Shown piece by piece: positions 18,086 through 28,300 of a stretch of 64,000 nucleotides of DNA. The number at the start of each line of letters is the position of its first letter. Positions within the stretch are counted from its first letter, which is position 1. Position numbers and translations under genes: made by a program. Below the pieces are notes generated by a model, which saw only the letters and a program-made list of their open reading frames with translations, searched no databases and was not told the origin of the DNA. Location of the stretch: assembly GCF_014836325.1 (NCBI RefSeq), contig NZ_JACSQZ010000007.1, positions 25,615 through 89,614 on the forward strand. The letters are read 5' to 3'. The stretch is from Clostridium gallinarum (GTDB lineage Bacteria > Bacillota > Clostridia > Clostridiales > Clostridiaceae).

Positions 18086-19405
18086 CTATTTTATCTTCTT
18101 TATTTTTGCTATAAAGAAACCATCCATGGAATCATTCGGTAATATAGTTAAACTTTTATCTGCATTATATATGAAATTATTATTATTTCCGATATATATT
18201 TTTTCTATTTCAGCATCTTTATGTTTATCTAAAAACCATTTTATATTTTCTTCATTTTCTTCTTTATTAAGAGTACATGTAGAATAAATCATTATTCCAT
18301 TCGGTTTTAAATATTGCCATGCATTCTCCATAATATTTCTTTGTATTTCAATTAAATCTCTTAATTGTTGTCTTGTTTTATTCCATTTTATTTCAGGTTT
18401 CTTTCTAATTATACCAAGACCTGAACAAGGTACATCTATTAAGACCTTATCTCCATAGCTAATATATTCGCTATTAAGTTTAGTCGCATCCATTTCTTTA
18501 CATACAATATTACTTAATCCTAATCTTTTAGCATTTTCCTCAATTAAAGATAATTTATTTTCATGTAAATCAAATGCTAGAACTTCCCCTGTATCTCCTA
18601 ACAATTCAGCTATATGAGTAGTTTTACCACCTGGAGCTGCGCATAAATCTAAAACCTTATCTCCTTCTTTTAACTCTAATAAAGGAGCTACTAACATAGC
18701 GCTTTCATCTTGAACTGTAATAAGTCCTTCTTTAAACACTTCGTTATTTTCTACTCCTTTTCCCCCTTTAATTGTTATAGCCTCTGGACAAGCATATCCC
18801 TCTTCTATGTCATATCCTATTTGCTCTAATTTTTCATAAACTTCGTCATACTCACCTTTAAATTCATTTACTCTTACAGTAACTTTTGGTGTTTCATTTA
18901 GACCAGCCATTATTTTTTTTGTTCTTTCTTCACCATATTGCTTTATAAAAAGTCTTATCATCCATGGCTCAAAAGAAAACTTATATGCAATTTCATCTAT
19001 TCTATTTCCTGGAACCATTATTTCTTTTTCATCTTTAATATAGTTTCTTAAAATACCATTAACAAGTTTTGAAGCTTCAATAGAAACTTCTTTTGCTTCC
19101 TCTACAGCTTCATTACATGCTGCATATTCTGGTATCTTATCTAAAAAATACATTTGATAAATTGCAACTCTTAATATATTTAATACAGTTTTATCTATTA
19201 ATTTTATATCTTTAACAAAATTTCCTATTAGCACATCTAAAGTTCTTTTTCTTCTTAAAGTTCCATAAACTATTTCTGTAATAAGTCCCTTATCCTTCTC
19301 TTCTATATCATCTCTATTTAATTCTTTTGATAAAACTAAATTTGAATAAGCTCCTTCTTCTAATACTCTTTGTATTATTTGTCTTGCAAGTTTTCTACTA
19401 TTCAT
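18086..19405 (-). CDS. rsmB: 16S rRNA (cytosine967-C5)-methyltransferase RsmB
   Basis: RsmB forms m5C967 in 16S rRNA. The 439 residues combine an N-terminal NusB-like RNA-binding domain (about 1-140) with a SAM-dependent methyltransferase: SAM loop [17 protein letters not shown] near 254, the [18 protein letters not shown] motif IV near 325 and the catalytic cysteine in [14 protein letters not shown] near 377. The order fmt-yugP-rsmB-rlmN-stp-prkC matches the Bacillus and clostridial pattern. Confidence 0.97.
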   Translation of the reverse strand: MNSRKLARQIIQRVLEEGAYSNLVLSKELNRDDIEEKDKGLITEIVYGTLRRKRTLDVLIGNFVKDIKLIDKTVLNILRVAIYQMYFLDKIPEYAACNEAVEEAKEVSIEASKLVNGILRNYIKDEKEIMVPGNRIDEIAYKFSFEPWMIRLFIKQYGEERTKKIMAGLNETPKVTVRVNEFKGEYDEVYEKLEQIGYDIEEGYACPEAITIKGGKGVENNEVFKEGLITVQDESAMLVAPLLELKEGDKVLDLCAAPGGKTTHIAELLGDTGEVLAFDLHENKLSLIEENAKRLGLSNIVCKEMDATKLNSEYISYGDKVLIDVPCSGLGIIRKKPEIKWNKTRQQLRDLIEIQRNIMENAWQYLKPNGIMIYSTCTLNKEENEENIKWFLDKHKDAEIEKIYIGNNNNFIYNADKSLTILPNDSMDGFFIAKIKKIK

Positions 19406-19416
19406 ACTTCTACCTC

Positions 19417-20115
19417 TTAATTATCATTATATCTGTTGTTTAAGGCTATTAATCTAATTAATTGAGAAATAGCCATTAAAGTTGCTGCAACATATGTCAT
19501 GGCTGCTGCATTTAGAACCTTTTGTGCTCCCTTTATCTCGTCACCATATAAAAATGTTCTTGTTTCTAAAATATTTAAAGCTCTTCTTGAAGCATTAAAC
19601 TCCACTGGAAGAGTTATTATTTGATAAAGTACTGCTAAGCTAAAAAATATTATTCCTATCCTAGCAAATAAAGGATTCCCTAAAAATATACCTATCATAA
19701 ATAGCCATATTGAAGCATTACTTGCTATATTTACTGCTGGAGCTATTCTAGTTCTTAAAACTAAAGGTGCATAATGAGTTTGATGTTGAATTGCATGCCC
19801 ACACTCATGAGCTGCTATTCCTGCTGCTGCAACTGTAACTCCATCATATACTTCAGGTGAAAGCCTTATTACTCTTGAAGAAGGATCATAATGATCTCCA
19901 AGATGCTTTCCATACCTTTCAATTCTTACATCAAAAAGTCCAGCTCCATCTAAAATACTTCTTGCAACTTCACTTCCTGTAACACCGCTTGCTATTCTAA
20001 CAGCCTTATATTTTTTATATGCACTATCTATTTTAAATTGTGCCCAAAAAGCTATTATCATTGCTGGTAATAAAATTAAATAGGTTGGATCAAAATAAAA
20101 TCCTGGATAAAACAT
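19417..20115 (-). CDS. Membrane zinc metallopeptidase, YugP family
   Basis: This 232-residue protein of the DUF2052/YugP neutral zinc peptidase family starts with a hydrophobic segment (FDPTYLILLPAMIIAFWAQF). It has the HExxH zinc site in AAHECGHAIQHQ near residue 102 and further hydrophobic segments at about 130-165 and 205-225. YugP-type proteins are predicted membrane proteases with no firmly known substrate. It sits between fmt and rsmB, as in many Clostridia, probably in the same transcript. Confidence 0.88.
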   Translation of the reverse strand: MFYPGFYFDPTYLILLPAMIIAFWAQFKIDSAYKKYKAVRIASGVTGSEVARSILDGAGLFDVRIERYGKHLGDHYDPSSRVIRLSPEVYDGVTVAAAGIAAHECGHAIQHQTHYAPLVLRTRIAPAVNIASNASIWLFMIGIFLGNPLFARIGIIFFSLAVLYQIITLPVEFNASRRALNILETRTFLYGDEIKGAQKVLNAAAMTYVAATLMAISQLIRLIALNNRYNDN

Positions 20116-20140
20116 ATATCCATCTCCTTTACATTATATT

Positions 20141-21067
20141 TTAGTAAAGCTTACTATTTACCTTAATTTCGTTTCCATTTATATATTGTTCTATAGTTAA
20201 AGGCTTTCCATTTGGAAATTGTATTTTCTTTATTAGTAAAGTTCCATCCAAAGTAGCAACCTTTATGCCTTCTTTAGAAACACCAACTATAGTCCCAGGT
20301 TCTTTTTTGCTATCTTCCTTTAAAACTTTACTTTCATATATTTTCATACTTTTATCTTCATAATTAGTATAAGCAATTGGCCAAGGATTAAGTCCTCTAA
20401 TTAAATTATGAATATCTATCGCAGAATTATTCCAATTTATCAAAGCTAACTCTTTATTTAACATCTTTGCATAAAAAGTTTCACCCTCTTGCTTTTCTGG
20501 TATTATATCCCCACCATATAATCCTTCTATAGTCTTAATTAATAAATCTGCTCCTCTTTCCATTAAAATATCATGAAGATTTCCAGCTGTCATATCCTCT
20601 GATATTTCTACTTCATCTTTAAGAAGCATATCTCCAGTATCTAATCCAACATCCATAAGCATTGTTGTATTGCCTGACTTCTTTTCACCTTTTATTATAG
20701 CCCAATTTAAAGGTGCTGCACCTCTATACATTGGAAGAAGGGATGCATGTAAATTAATACAGCCATACTTTGGTATATCTAAAACCTCTTTAGTTAAAAT
20801 TTGACCAAAAGCTACAACAATAATAAAATCTGGTTTTAATTCCTTTAAATATTCTATTGCTTCTATATCATTTTTTAACTTCATAGGTTGTAATACCTTT
20901 ATATTATGCTCTAAAGCTACTTCTTTTACTGGTGAATATGCTATTTTCTTTCCTCTTCCTTTTGGTTTATCTGGTTGAGTAAATACACATTCTACCCCAA
21001 AAGTATTAATTATCTTTCTTAAAGATGGTACTGCAAAATCTGGAGTTCCCATAAATACTATTTTCAT
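20141..21067 (-). CDS. fmt: Methionyl-tRNA formyltransferase
   Basis: Fmt formylates initiator Met-tRNA using 10-formyl-THF. The 308-residue protein starts [16 protein letters not shown]. It has the folate-binding and catalytic segment [20 protein letters not shown] near residue 106 and DTGDML near 145, with a C-terminal OB-like tRNA-binding domain. It follows def by 12 bp; Def later removes the formyl group that Fmt adds. Confidence 0.98.
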   Translation of the reverse strand: MKIVFMGTPDFAVPSLRKIINTFGVECVFTQPDKPKGRGKKIAYSPVKEVALEHNIKVLQPMKLKNDIEAIEYLKELKPDFIIVVAFGQILTKEVLDIPKYGCINLHASLLPMYRGAAPLNWAIIKGEKKSGNTTMLMDVGLDTGDMLLKDEVEISEDMTAGNLHDILMERGADLLIKTIEGLYGGDIIPEKQEGETFYAKMLNKELALINWNNSAIDIHNLIRGLNPWPIAYTNYEDKSMKIYESKVLKEDSKKEPGTIVGVSKEGIKVATLDGTLLIKKIQFPNGKPLTIEQYINGNEIKVNSKLY

Positions 21068-21079
21068 GTTAAACCTCCT

Positions 21080-21523
21080 TTATTTTAAATAATCTATAAA
21101 CAGTTTTCCATTTAAATGATCATTTTCATGTAATATAGCTCTTGCTAAAAGTTCAGTAGCTTCTAAAACAAACTCTTCACCTTTTTCATTTAAAGCTTTT
21201 ACTTTTACATAGTTTGGACGTTCAACTTCTGCTGCTTCTCCTGGAACACTTAAACATCCCTCTTCACCTATTTGACTTCCTGAAACTTCTAATATTTCTG
21301 GATTTATAAATACTCTAAGTCCATAATCATCATATACATCTATAACAAATATTCTTTGAAGTATTCCTACTTGTGGAGCTGCTAGACCAACTCCATCAGC
21401 TTCATACATAGTATCTGCCATATCATTTATTAATTTTATAGTTCTTGGTGTTATTTCAGTTATATTTTTACAGTTTTTTCTTAAAACTTCATCACCGTTT
21501 TTTCTAATATTTCTAATTGCCAT
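21080..21523 (-). CDS. def: Peptide deformylase
   Basis: Def removes the N-formyl group from nascent proteins. The 147-residue metalloenzyme has all three motifs: GVGLAAPQVG (motif 1, near 45), EGCLSVPG with the metal-binding Cys (motif 2, near 88) and LHENDHLNG, the HExxH site (motif 3, near 132). TTAGGAGG precedes the ATG, and the gene follows priA by 12 bp. Confidence 0.98.
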   Translation of the reverse strand: MAIRNIRKNGDEVLRKNCKNITEITPRTIKLINDMADTMYEADGVGLAAPQVGILQRIFVIDVYDDYGLRVFINPEILEVSGSQIGEEGCLSVPGEAAEVERPNYVKVKALNEKGEEFVLEATELLARAILHENDHLNGKLFIDYLK

Positions 21524-21535
21524 TAAACTTACCTC

Positions 21536-23734
21536 CTAAGTTAAATTATTTGGATTTATATCAATTGTTACTTTTATTTCATTATATACATTCTTATTTA
21601 ATTGATAAAGTTTATCTTTGATTTTTTTACAAAAATCTAAAGATATATCACCTTTAAATATTATTTGCCATCTAAAATTATCTTTTATTTTAGATATTAT
21701 ACATGGAACAGGTCCTAGAAATTCTATATTATCTTCATTATTGTATATAATATTCAATTCTTGTTTCAATGTATTCATAAAATTCTTTAATAAGCTTTCA
21801 TTTTTTGATGAAGCGTTTATCAATAATATTTTACCAAAAGGAGGATAATACATCAAACCTCTAGTAGTAAATTCCTCATTATAAAATCCCTCATAATCAT
21901 AATTTTTAGCATAATTTAAACTATAATTACTCGGACTATATGTTTGAAGAATAACCTTTCCTTCTTTATTACCTCTTCCTGCCCTTCCTGAAACTTGAGT
22001 AACTATTTGGAAAGTTCTCTCAGCCGATCTATAATCCGGTACATTCAAAGACATATCTGCTGCCAATATACCAACTAAAGTTACATTTTCAAAATCTAAC
22101 CCCTTTGCGATCATTTGAGTTCCTATAAGTATATCTCCATCACCATTTTTAAAAGAATTATAAATAGTTTCATGTGAATTTTTATTTCTTGTTGTATCCA
22201 TATCCATTCTTAAAACTTTAGCTTTCGGAAAATACTTCTTTACCTCTTCCTCAACTCTTTCAGTTCCTGTTCCAAAATGTTTTACATATTTACTTTTGCA
22301 CTTTGGACAAACTTTAGATTGCATTTCTCCATGACCACAATAATGACATATTAAATATCCATTTTTATGGTATGTCATTGAAATATCACATTTAGGACAT
22401 TTAAATACATGGCCACAACTTCTACATGATACAAAAGTAGAAAATCCACGCCTATTTAAAAATAATATAATTTGTTCTTTTTTTTCTAAGGATAGCTTCA
22501 TTTCTGAAAATAATTTTCTACTAAACATAGATACATTTCCACTATTTAATTCTGCTCTCATATCAACTATTTCAATAATTGGCATAGGTTTATTATCTAC
22601 TCTATGTTTAAGTTCTATAAGTTCTATTTCACCACTTATTGCTCTATAATAAGTTTCAATTGATGGAGTTGCTGATCCTAAAATAACTTTACAATTTTTA
22701 AGAGTACTTATATATTCTGCAACTTCTCTTGTAACATATCTTGGATTTTGTTCAGATTTGTAAGTATTCTCATGTTCTTCATCTATAATAATTATTCCTA
22801 AGTTTTCAAGTGGTAAAAACAAAGCACTTCTAGCGCCTATAACAACCTTTGCTTTACCTTCTTTTACTCTATACCACTCATCATATCTTTCACCATCTGA
22901 TAATTTACTATGAAAAACAGCTACTTCCCTTCCAAATCTCCCTTTAAATCTCTCTATCATTTGTGGAGTTAATGAAATTTCAGGGACTAGAATAATTGCA
23001 GATTTTTCATTACATATAGCTTCTTTAACTAAGTTCATATAAACTTCTGTTTTTCCTGATCCAGTAACACCTTTTAGCAAAAAAACATTTTTATTAGACT
23101 TTTGTATTTGATTTATAGCTCTAAGTTGATCTTCTGTTAGTTCTTTTTCCTTATAATTAACATACTCTTTTAAATTATACCTATATACTATTTCCTCTTC
23201 TACTTTTAAGTATCCTTCATTAATAAGCTTATTTATCTTATAAATTGATAAACCATATAATTTTGTTAATTCGCTTTTATTAAACTTACCATTATTATCT
23301 TTTATAAAACTTAATATATCATTATATTTTTCTTCTATATCACTTGGAACTTTTTTATCTGTTATAGCAACAACAATCTTATATTTATTATTTATACCTT
23401 TTAGAACTCCTTGTGGAATTAAAAGTCTTATTCCATCTATATATTTGCACAAATAATTTTCTCTTAAATATTCAACTAATTTTATATCATCTTTAGTTAA
23501 AAGTGGATTTATTAAAGAAATTGCTTTAATTTTTTTTATTCTAACTCCACTTATATTATCTTCTTTTAAATTTAATACAAACCCATCTACAATATTATTT
23601 TTTATACCAAATGGTACTTTAACCCATTGCCCTATGCTTATATCATTAATAAAATCTTCTGGTACTTCATAAGTAAAAGGTTTATCTATTTCCAAAGCAT
23701 CACTATTAATTATAATTTCTGCATATATTTTCAA
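21536..23734 (-). CDS. priA: Primosomal protein N' (replication restart helicase PriA)
   Basis: PriA reloads the replisome at repaired forks. I start it at TTG 23734 (MKIYAEIIINSDALEIDKPF), which has AAAGGGTG 6 nt upstream and matches the family N-terminus. The longer ATG frame would begin inside the hairpin after coaBC. The 732 residues hold a DNA-binding N-terminal domain, the Walker A GVTGSGKTEVY near 218, DEEHENTYKSEQNPRY near 315, and a zinc domain with four CxxC pairs (CRSCG, CPKC, CHYCG, CPKC) around 440-480, then helicase motifs IGTQMIAKGLDF and QVSGRAGRG. Confidence 0.96.
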   Translation of the reverse strand: MKIYAEIIINSDALEIDKPFTYEVPEDFINDISIGQWVKVPFGIKNNIVDGFVLNLKEDNISGVRIKKIKAISLINPLLTKDDIKLVEYLRENYLCKYIDGIRLLIPQGVLKGINNKYKIVVAITDKKVPSDIEEKYNDILSFIKDNNGKFNKSELTKLYGLSIYKINKLINEGYLKVEEEIVYRYNLKEYVNYKEKELTEDQLRAINQIQKSNKNVFLLKGVTGSGKTEVYMNLVKEAICNEKSAIILVPEISLTPQMIERFKGRFGREVAVFHSKLSDGERYDEWYRVKEGKAKVVIGARSALFLPLENLGIIIIDEEHENTYKSEQNPRYVTREVAEYISTLKNCKVILGSATPSIETYYRAISGEIELIELKHRVDNKPMPIIEIVDMRAELNSGNVSMFSRKLFSEMKLSLEKKEQIILFLNRRGFSTFVSCRSCGHVFKCPKCDISMTYHKNGYLICHYCGHGEMQSKVCPKCKSKYVKHFGTGTERVEEEVKKYFPKAKVLRMDMDTTRNKNSHETIYNSFKNGDGDILIGTQMIAKGLDFENVTLVGILAADMSLNVPDYRSAERTFQIVTQVSGRAGRGNKEGKVILQTYSPSNYSLNYAKNYDYEGFYNEEFTTRGLMYYPPFGKILLINASSKNESLLKNFMNTLKQELNIIYNNEDNIEFLGPVPCIISKIKDNFRWQIIFKGDISLDFCKKIKDKLYQLNKNVYNEIKVTIDINPNNLT

Positions 23735-23778
23735 ATTTATCACCCTTTTATTAGGTACTATTTTAGTCTTATATGAAA

Positions 23779-23800
23779 GAAAGCGCATTTTAGCGCTTTC
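23779..23800 (-). terminator. Hairpin between coaBC and priA
   Basis: GAAAGCGC and GCGCTTTC pair around a 6-nt loop that contains the coaBC stop codon; on the minus strand TTTCTTTCAT follows. The U-run is broken, so it may be a partial terminator or an mRNA-processing or stability element inside the operon. Confidence 0.5.
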
Positions 23801-24989
23801 TTAATATAGTATCAAATATTTTAGATGCAACTTTTCTTTTATTCATCTTATCTAAATATATTTCTTTTCCATCCTTAGAAAGGATAATAACTTTATTATC
23901 ATCGCTAGCAAATCCAGTATCACTACTTGTTATATCATTAGCTACAATAAAATCTAAGTTCTTTTTTACAATCTTCTTTTTAGCATTTTCTACTACATCA
24001 TTACTTTCAGCTGCAAATCCAACTAAAATCTGATGTTTTTTGTTATCACCTAATATTTTTAAAATATCATTATCTCTAACAAAAGTTAAAACTAGCTCTC
24101 CATCATCTTTTTTTATTTTTTTATTGCTATAATTTTTAATTTTATAATCTGCAACAGCAGCTGATTTTATAACTATATCACTATTATCATAATTATCTAA
24201 AATTGCATTTTTCATTTCTTCATTAGTGACTACATTAATAACTTTAATACCACTTGGTGGATTTAAATTAGTTGGACCAGAAACTAATGTAACATTTGCA
24301 CCTCTGTCTCTAGCCTCTTCTGCTAAGAAATATCCCATTTTCCCAGTAGACCTATTTGTAATAAATCTAACTGGATCTATACTAGAATTAGTAGGACCTG
24401 CACTAATTAAAACATTTTTTCCAATTAAGTCTTTTTCAAGACTACTATTATTCAATGCTTCCATTACTTTTTCAACTATTTCACTTGGTTTTGCTAATTT
24501 ACCTTTTCCTTCATCACCACATGCAAGCAATCCAGAATCAGGTTCTATAAACTCATATCCAAGATTTTTTAGTTTTTGTATATTTTCTTGAACTATTTTA
24601 TTTTCATACATATTAGTGTTCATTGCAGGTGCAAAAATAACTTTTGCCTTAGTTGCCATAATAGTAGTTGATAACATATCATCAGCTATGCCATTTGCAA
24701 CTTTTCCTATTATATTAGCAGTTGCTGGAGCTACTAAAAATACATCAGCTCTTTTAGCTAAAGAAATATGTTGTATTTCAAAAGCTTTTGGTTCAGCAAA
24801 CATATCTGTTACCACCATATTTTGGCTTAAAGATTGAAATGGTAAAGGAGTAACAAATTTTGTAGCAGCTTCAGTCATAATAACTCTTACATCTATATCC
24901 TTTTTTCTTAAAGCACTTATTATATCTAAAGCTTTATAAACAGCTATTCCACCACTTACTCCTATACATACACATTTTTTTGTATCCAT
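23790..24989 (-). CDS. coaBC: Bifunctional phosphopantothenoylcysteine decarboxylase/phosphopantothenate-cysteine ligase
   Basis: CoaBC performs two consecutive steps to 4'-phosphopantetheine. The N-terminal FMN decarboxylase half (to about 185) begins CVCIGVSGGIAVYKALDII and contains the PAMNTNMYEN segment and the reductive cysteine in GLLACGDEGKGKL. The C-terminal ligase half has SAGPTNSSIDPVRFITNRST, the SAAVADY segment and FAAES. Its length of 399 is typical. It follows rpoZ by 1 bp, the Firmicute order gmk-rpoZ-coaBC-priA. Confidence 0.96.
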   Translation of the reverse strand: MDTKKCVCIGVSGGIAVYKALDIISALRKKDIDVRVIMTEAATKFVTPLPFQSLSQNMVVTDMFAEPKAFEIQHISLAKRADVFLVAPATANIIGKVANGIADDMLSTTIMATKAKVIFAPAMNTNMYENKIVQENIQKLKNLGYEFIEPDSGLLACGDEGKGKLAKPSEIVEKVMEALNNSSLEKDLIGKNVLISAGPTNSSIDPVRFITNRSTGKMGYFLAEEARDRGANVTLVSGPTNLNPPSGIKVINVVTNEEMKNAILDNYDNSDIVIKSAAVADYKIKNYSNKKIKKDDGELVLTFVRDNDILKILGDNKKHQILVGFAAESNDVVENAKKKIVKKNLDFIVANDITSSDTGFASDDNKVIILSKDGKEIYLDKMNKRKVASKIFDTILRKR

Positions 24990-24990
24990 T

Positions 24991-25215
24991 TTACTTGTTA
25001 CCTTCTTTTGTTACAGTTGATTCGTAACCAACTTCTCCTGCATTAACTTCATTAATAGCAATTGTAAGAGGCTTTTTAGACTTTGTTACCACTAATGGTT
25101 CTCTCCCATCTATTAATTGTCTAGCTCTTTTTGAAGTTACTATTACTAGTGAATATCTATCATCTACCTTTTGAAGTAAATCCATTATTGATGGATTAAT
25201 CATAGAGTTGTTCAT
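24991..25215 (-). CDS. rpoZ: RNA polymerase omega subunit
   Basis: Omega of 74 residues, a chaperone for RNA polymerase assembly. The recognisable core is SIMDLLQKVDDRYSLVIVTSKRARQL followed by PLTIAINEVNAGEV. The start at 25215 has GGAGG 9 nt upstream, and both start and Shine-Dalgarno lie inside the end of gmk, so the two genes overlap by 20 bp and are probably coupled. Confidence 0.95.
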   Translation of the reverse strand: MNNSMINPSIMDLLQKVDDRYSLVIVTSKRARQLIDGREPLVVTKSKKPLTIAINEVNAGEVGYESTVTKEGNK

Positions 25216-25834
25216 GAATTAAGCCCTCCTTAGAATCTAAAATTGTATTTTCTTTTATTCTATCAACTCTGCATTTTTCAGCAGCTATAATTGATTCAAC
25301 TTTTGAAACTGCTAATTCCAAAGTATCATTAACTACTGCGTAGTTATATTTTGAAACATAATTAATTTCCTTATATGCATTCTTAAATCTAGTCATTAAG
25401 GATTCTTCTGTTTCACTACCTCTTTTAATTATTCTTTTCTTTAGTTCTTCCATTGATGGTGGTAGTATAAAAATAAATACCCCTTCTTTAAAGTTTTCCT
25501 TTACTTGCAGTGCTCCTTGAATGTCAATTTCTAAAATTACATCCTTACCTTCTTCTAACATCTTCTCAACGTTAACCTTAGGAGTTCCATAAAAGTTTCC
25601 ATGTACATTTGCATATTCTAAAAATCCATTTTCATTAACTTTTTGTTCAAAAGCTTCCTTAGTTAAAAAATAATAATTTACACCTTCTATTTCTCCTTCT
25701 CTTGGAGATCTAGTTGTTGCAGAAACAGAGATATAAATATTATCATGCTTCTCTAATAGAGCTTTGCAAATTGTTCCTTTTCCTGCACCAGAAGGTCCTG
25801 AAATAACTATTAAAACGCCTCTATTGCTATGCAT
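25196..25834 (-). CDS. gmk: Guanylate kinase
   Basis: Gmk phosphorylates GMP to GDP. The 212-residue protein has the P-loop SGPSGAGKGTICKALL near residue 12, the SATTRSPREGE GMP-binding segment near 38, YYFLTKE and ILEIDIQGALQV near 100. It overlaps remA by one base (the stop and start share an A) and rpoZ by 20 bp. Confidence 0.97.
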   Translation of the reverse strand: MHSNRGVLIVISGPSGAGKGTICKALLEKHDNIYISVSATTRSPREGEIEGVNYYFLTKEAFEQKVNENGFLEYANVHGNFYGTPKVNVEKMLEEGKDVILEIDIQGALQVKENFKEGVFIFILPPSMEELKKRIIKRGSETEESLMTRFKNAYKEINYVSKYNYAVVNDTLELAVSKVESIIAAEKCRVDRIKENTILDSKEGLIHEQLYD

Positions 25835-26103
25835 TATTCATCAACCTCTTCTACTACTTCATCTTTTACAACTAATCTATGTGCAACTGTTTCTGGTTGA
25901 ACTGCTGATAAAATAACATGGTCGCTATCTGTTATAATTACTGCTCTTGTTCTTCTTCCATAAGTAGCATCTATAAGCATACCTCTATCTCTTGCTTCTT
26001 GTATTATTCTCTTAATAGGTGCTGATTCTGGGCTTACTATAGCTACAAGTCTATTAGCAGAAACTATATTCCCAAATCCGATGTTAATTAATTTTATTCC
26101 CAT
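25834..26103 (-). CDS. remA: Extracellular matrix regulator RemA family (DUF370)
   Basis: An 89-residue DUF370 protein starting [19 protein letters not shown], with [20 protein letters not shown] in the middle. In Bacillus RemA (YlzA) is a small DNA-binding activator of matrix operons and osmoprotection genes. In Clostridia, which lack those operons, the targets are not known. The position between yicC and gmk matches Bacillus. The C-terminus is an acidic DEVVEEVDE tail. Confidence 0.93.
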   Translation of the reverse strand: MGIKLINIGFGNIVSANRLVAIVSPESAPIKRIIQEARDRGMLIDATYGRRTRAVIITDSDHVILSAVQPETVAHRLVVKDEVVEEVDE

Positions 26104-26117
26104 TACTTTCCTCCTAC

Positions 26118-26999
26118 TTACTCTATGTTTTGCACTTGTTCTCTTATTTTTTCTATTAGATTTTTTATGTTAATGACGAAATTCGTCATATCCATATCAC
26201 TAGATTTCGAAGCTATTGTATTAGCTTCTCTATTCATTTCTTGAATAATAAAGTCAAGTTTTCTCCCTATTTGACCACCTTCTTCAAATGTAATCCTCAT
26301 TTGATTCAGATGACTTTTTAATCTTGTAATTTCCTCATCTACAGCAGACTTATCAGCAATTATTGCAATTTCTTGAGCAATTCTACCTTCATCTATATCT
26401 ACTCCATCTAATAAGTCTTTAAGTCTTAACTCTATTTTTTTCTTATAAGCATTAGGTACAGTATATGAAATTTCCTCTATACTTAAAACTATATTTTCAA
26501 TTTCAATTAACTTAGCTAATATATCTTCTTTTAGCTTTTCACCTTCAATTTTCCTCATATTATCCATCATATCTAAAGATGATATTATAAGAGGTTTAAT
26601 CACTTGCCAAATTTCTTCTACTGAATCTTCTTCTTCAACAATATCAATTACATCAGGAAACCTTGCTATTTGAAGTACTGTAACATCATTTTTTAATTGC
26701 AGTTTTTCTTCTATTTCTTTTAAACAGTTAAAATAGCTTTCTGCTAGCTTAATATTTACTTTAGCAATACCATCACCTTTGGAATAACTTTTTTGATTTA
26801 TAAATATATCTACTTTACCTCTTGAAAGCTTTGAGTTAACTAACTTTCTTATTTCTTCCTCTAGTGAGATAATACTTTTAGGCATTCTTACATTTACATC
26901 TAAATACCTACTATTTACACTCTTCATTTCTACTGAAAATAAGTGTTTACTTCCTTCTTCATTACTAGCTCTACCAAAACTAGTCATACTTTTAACCAT
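26118..26999 (-). CDS. yicC: YicC family protein (endoribonuclease family)
   Basis: This 293-residue YicC/YloC protein starts [11 protein letters not shown], the family's invariant opening. The ATG at 26999 with GGAGG 5 nt upstream is preferred over a TTG four codons earlier that overlaps the Shine-Dalgarno. DUF1732 lies at the C-terminus ([27 protein letters not shown]). E. coli YicC and Bacillus YloC have endoribonuclease activity. It is the first gene of a block of about thirteen minus-strand genes reaching to prkC. Confidence 0.93.
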   Translation of the reverse strand: MVKSMTSFGRASNEEGSKHLFSVEMKSVNSRYLDVNVRMPKSIISLEEEIRKLVNSKLSRGKVDIFINQKSYSKGDGIAKVNIKLAESYFNCLKEIEEKLQLKNDVTVLQIARFPDVIDIVEEEDSVEEIWQVIKPLIISSLDMMDNMRKIEGEKLKEDILAKLIEIENIVLSIEEISYTVPNAYKKKIELRLKDLLDGVDIDEGRIAQEIAIIADKSAVDEEITRLKSHLNQMRITFEEGGQIGRKLDFIIQEMNREANTIASKSSDMDMTNFVINIKNLIEKIREQVQNIE

Positions 27000-27057
27000 A
27001 TATGCCTCCAAAGCTTTTATAAAACATAATTTATATATTATTATAGCGAATACATTT

Positions 27058-27087
27058 AATATAAAAGATAATCTATATTATTGTCAA
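27058..27087 (-). promoter_or_regulatory. SigA-type promoter for the yicC-to-prkC block
   Basis: Minus-strand -35 TTGACA (27082-27087), an 18-nt spacer and -10 TATATT (27058-27063), 59 bp before yicC. I saw no equally good promoter inside the block before rsgA. Confidence 0.65.
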
Positions 27088-27118
27088 TGATTTGTTCACA
27101 AATTATTAACATTTAAGC

Positions 27119-27149
27119 AAAAAAAGTTATAGCATTTCTGTACTATAAC
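27119..27149 (-). terminator. Terminator after ansA
   Basis: GTTATAG (27126-27132) pairs with CTATAAC (27143-27149), followed on the minus strand by seven T. Confidence 0.75.
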
Positions 27150-27214
27150 CTTTAATATGATTAAAATATTATATTTAATTATATTATGATGTATGTACTT
27201 TACCTTAATATCTA

Positions 27215-28207
27215 CTAATTATTAGTATCATTTATATTTTTCTTAAAGGATTCTTTTATATCTATAGCCTTTTCACTTGATAAGGCTACTATTAATTTTA
27301 TTCTAGCTTTTTGACCTGGCATACTTTCCTCAAAGAAAACTCCTAAATCCTTAAGCATTTTTCCTCCACCCTCATACCCATATGATTCATGTACTCTTCC
27401 TTCAAAGCATCTTGAAACTACAACAACAGGTATATTTTTCCTTAAAACTCTTTTTATACCCATAACCATTTCTGGTGGAACATTTCCTCTTCCAAGTGCT
27501 TCAATAACTATCCCCTTATAACCTTTATCTATTACAAAATCAATAAAGTCAGATGTCATTCCAGCTACACATTTAATTAAAGCTACATCTTCTCTTATAC
27601 TCTCAACATGATAAACCTTATGTTTAATTGTATTTCTATAGAAAAACACTTTATTATTATCAACTATTCCTATAGGCCCAAAATTTGGCGTTTTAAATGC
27701 ATTTAAAGCCATTGAATTTACTTTAGTAACTTCTGCTGCAGAATTTAATTCACCATTAAAACAAACTAAAACTCCTCTGCCTTTAGCATCATCTGAAATT
27801 GCTGTACAAATAGAGGTTGCTAAATTAAAAGGACCATCGTAACCAAGCTCTGAACTACTTCTCATAGCACCTGTTACTACTATTACTTTTTCAGTATCTA
27901 TTGTTAAATCTAAAAAATAAGCAGTTTCTTCTAAAGTATCCGTTCCATGTGTTAATACAACACCATCTATATCATCTCTATCAACTAATTCCCTTATAAA
28001 CTTACTAAGCTCCAACATATTTTCTATAGTCATATGAGGTGAAGGCTTACTTGAAAAACTATAAGATTCTATATTTGCATAATTTTCTATTCCTGTTACC
28101 ATAGACATTATTTCTTCACCAGTCAAACTAGGAACAGCAGCCTTGATTCTTTCATCAACTTTCATAGATATAGTTCCCCCATTAAATACAACTGCTACTT
28201 TCTTCAT
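27215..28207 (-). CDS. ansA: L-asparaginase (type I)
   Basis: AnsA hydrolyses asparagine to aspartate and ammonia. The 330-residue cytoplasmic-type enzyme (no signal peptide) has both catalytic threonine motifs: VVFNGGTISMKV at the N-terminus and VVLTHGTDTLEETAYFLD near residue 88, and conserved TGAMRSSSELGYDGPFNL near 115. AGGAGG precedes the ATG. It stands alone with its own terminator, and a structured element ending in a terminator-like hairpin lies in its 5' region, so expression may be controlled by attenuation. Confidence 0.94.
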   Translation of the reverse strand: MKKVAVVFNGGTISMKVDERIKAAVPSLTGEEIMSMVTGIENYANIESYSFSSKPSPHMTIENMLELSKFIRELVDRDDIDGVVLTHGTDTLEETAYFLDLTIDTEKVIVVTGAMRSSSELGYDGPFNLATSICTAISDDAKGRGVLVCFNGELNSAAEVTKVNSMALNAFKTPNFGPIGIVDNNKVFFYRNTIKHKVYHVESIREDVALIKCVAGMTSDFIDFVIDKGYKGIVIEALGRGNVPPEMVMGIKRVLRKNIPVVVVSRCFEGRVHESYGYEGGGKMLKDLGVFFEESMPGQKARIKLIVALSSEKAIDIKESFKKNINDTNN

Positions 28208-28259
28208 TTTTTCCTCCTAAAGTTTTATACTTATTACATTAAATATTAATAATTACCAA

Positions 28260-28289
28260 AATAAAAACTCTTGGTTTATCCAAAAGTTT
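28260..28289 (-). terminator. Terminator between the structured element and ansA
   Basis: On the minus strand AAACTTTTGG pairs with CCAAGAGTTT (one G-U pair, 5-nt loop) and is followed by TTATTTT. It lies 57 bp before the ansA start and just after the structured element. Confidence 0.6.
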
Positions 28290-28300
28290 AAAATAAAATT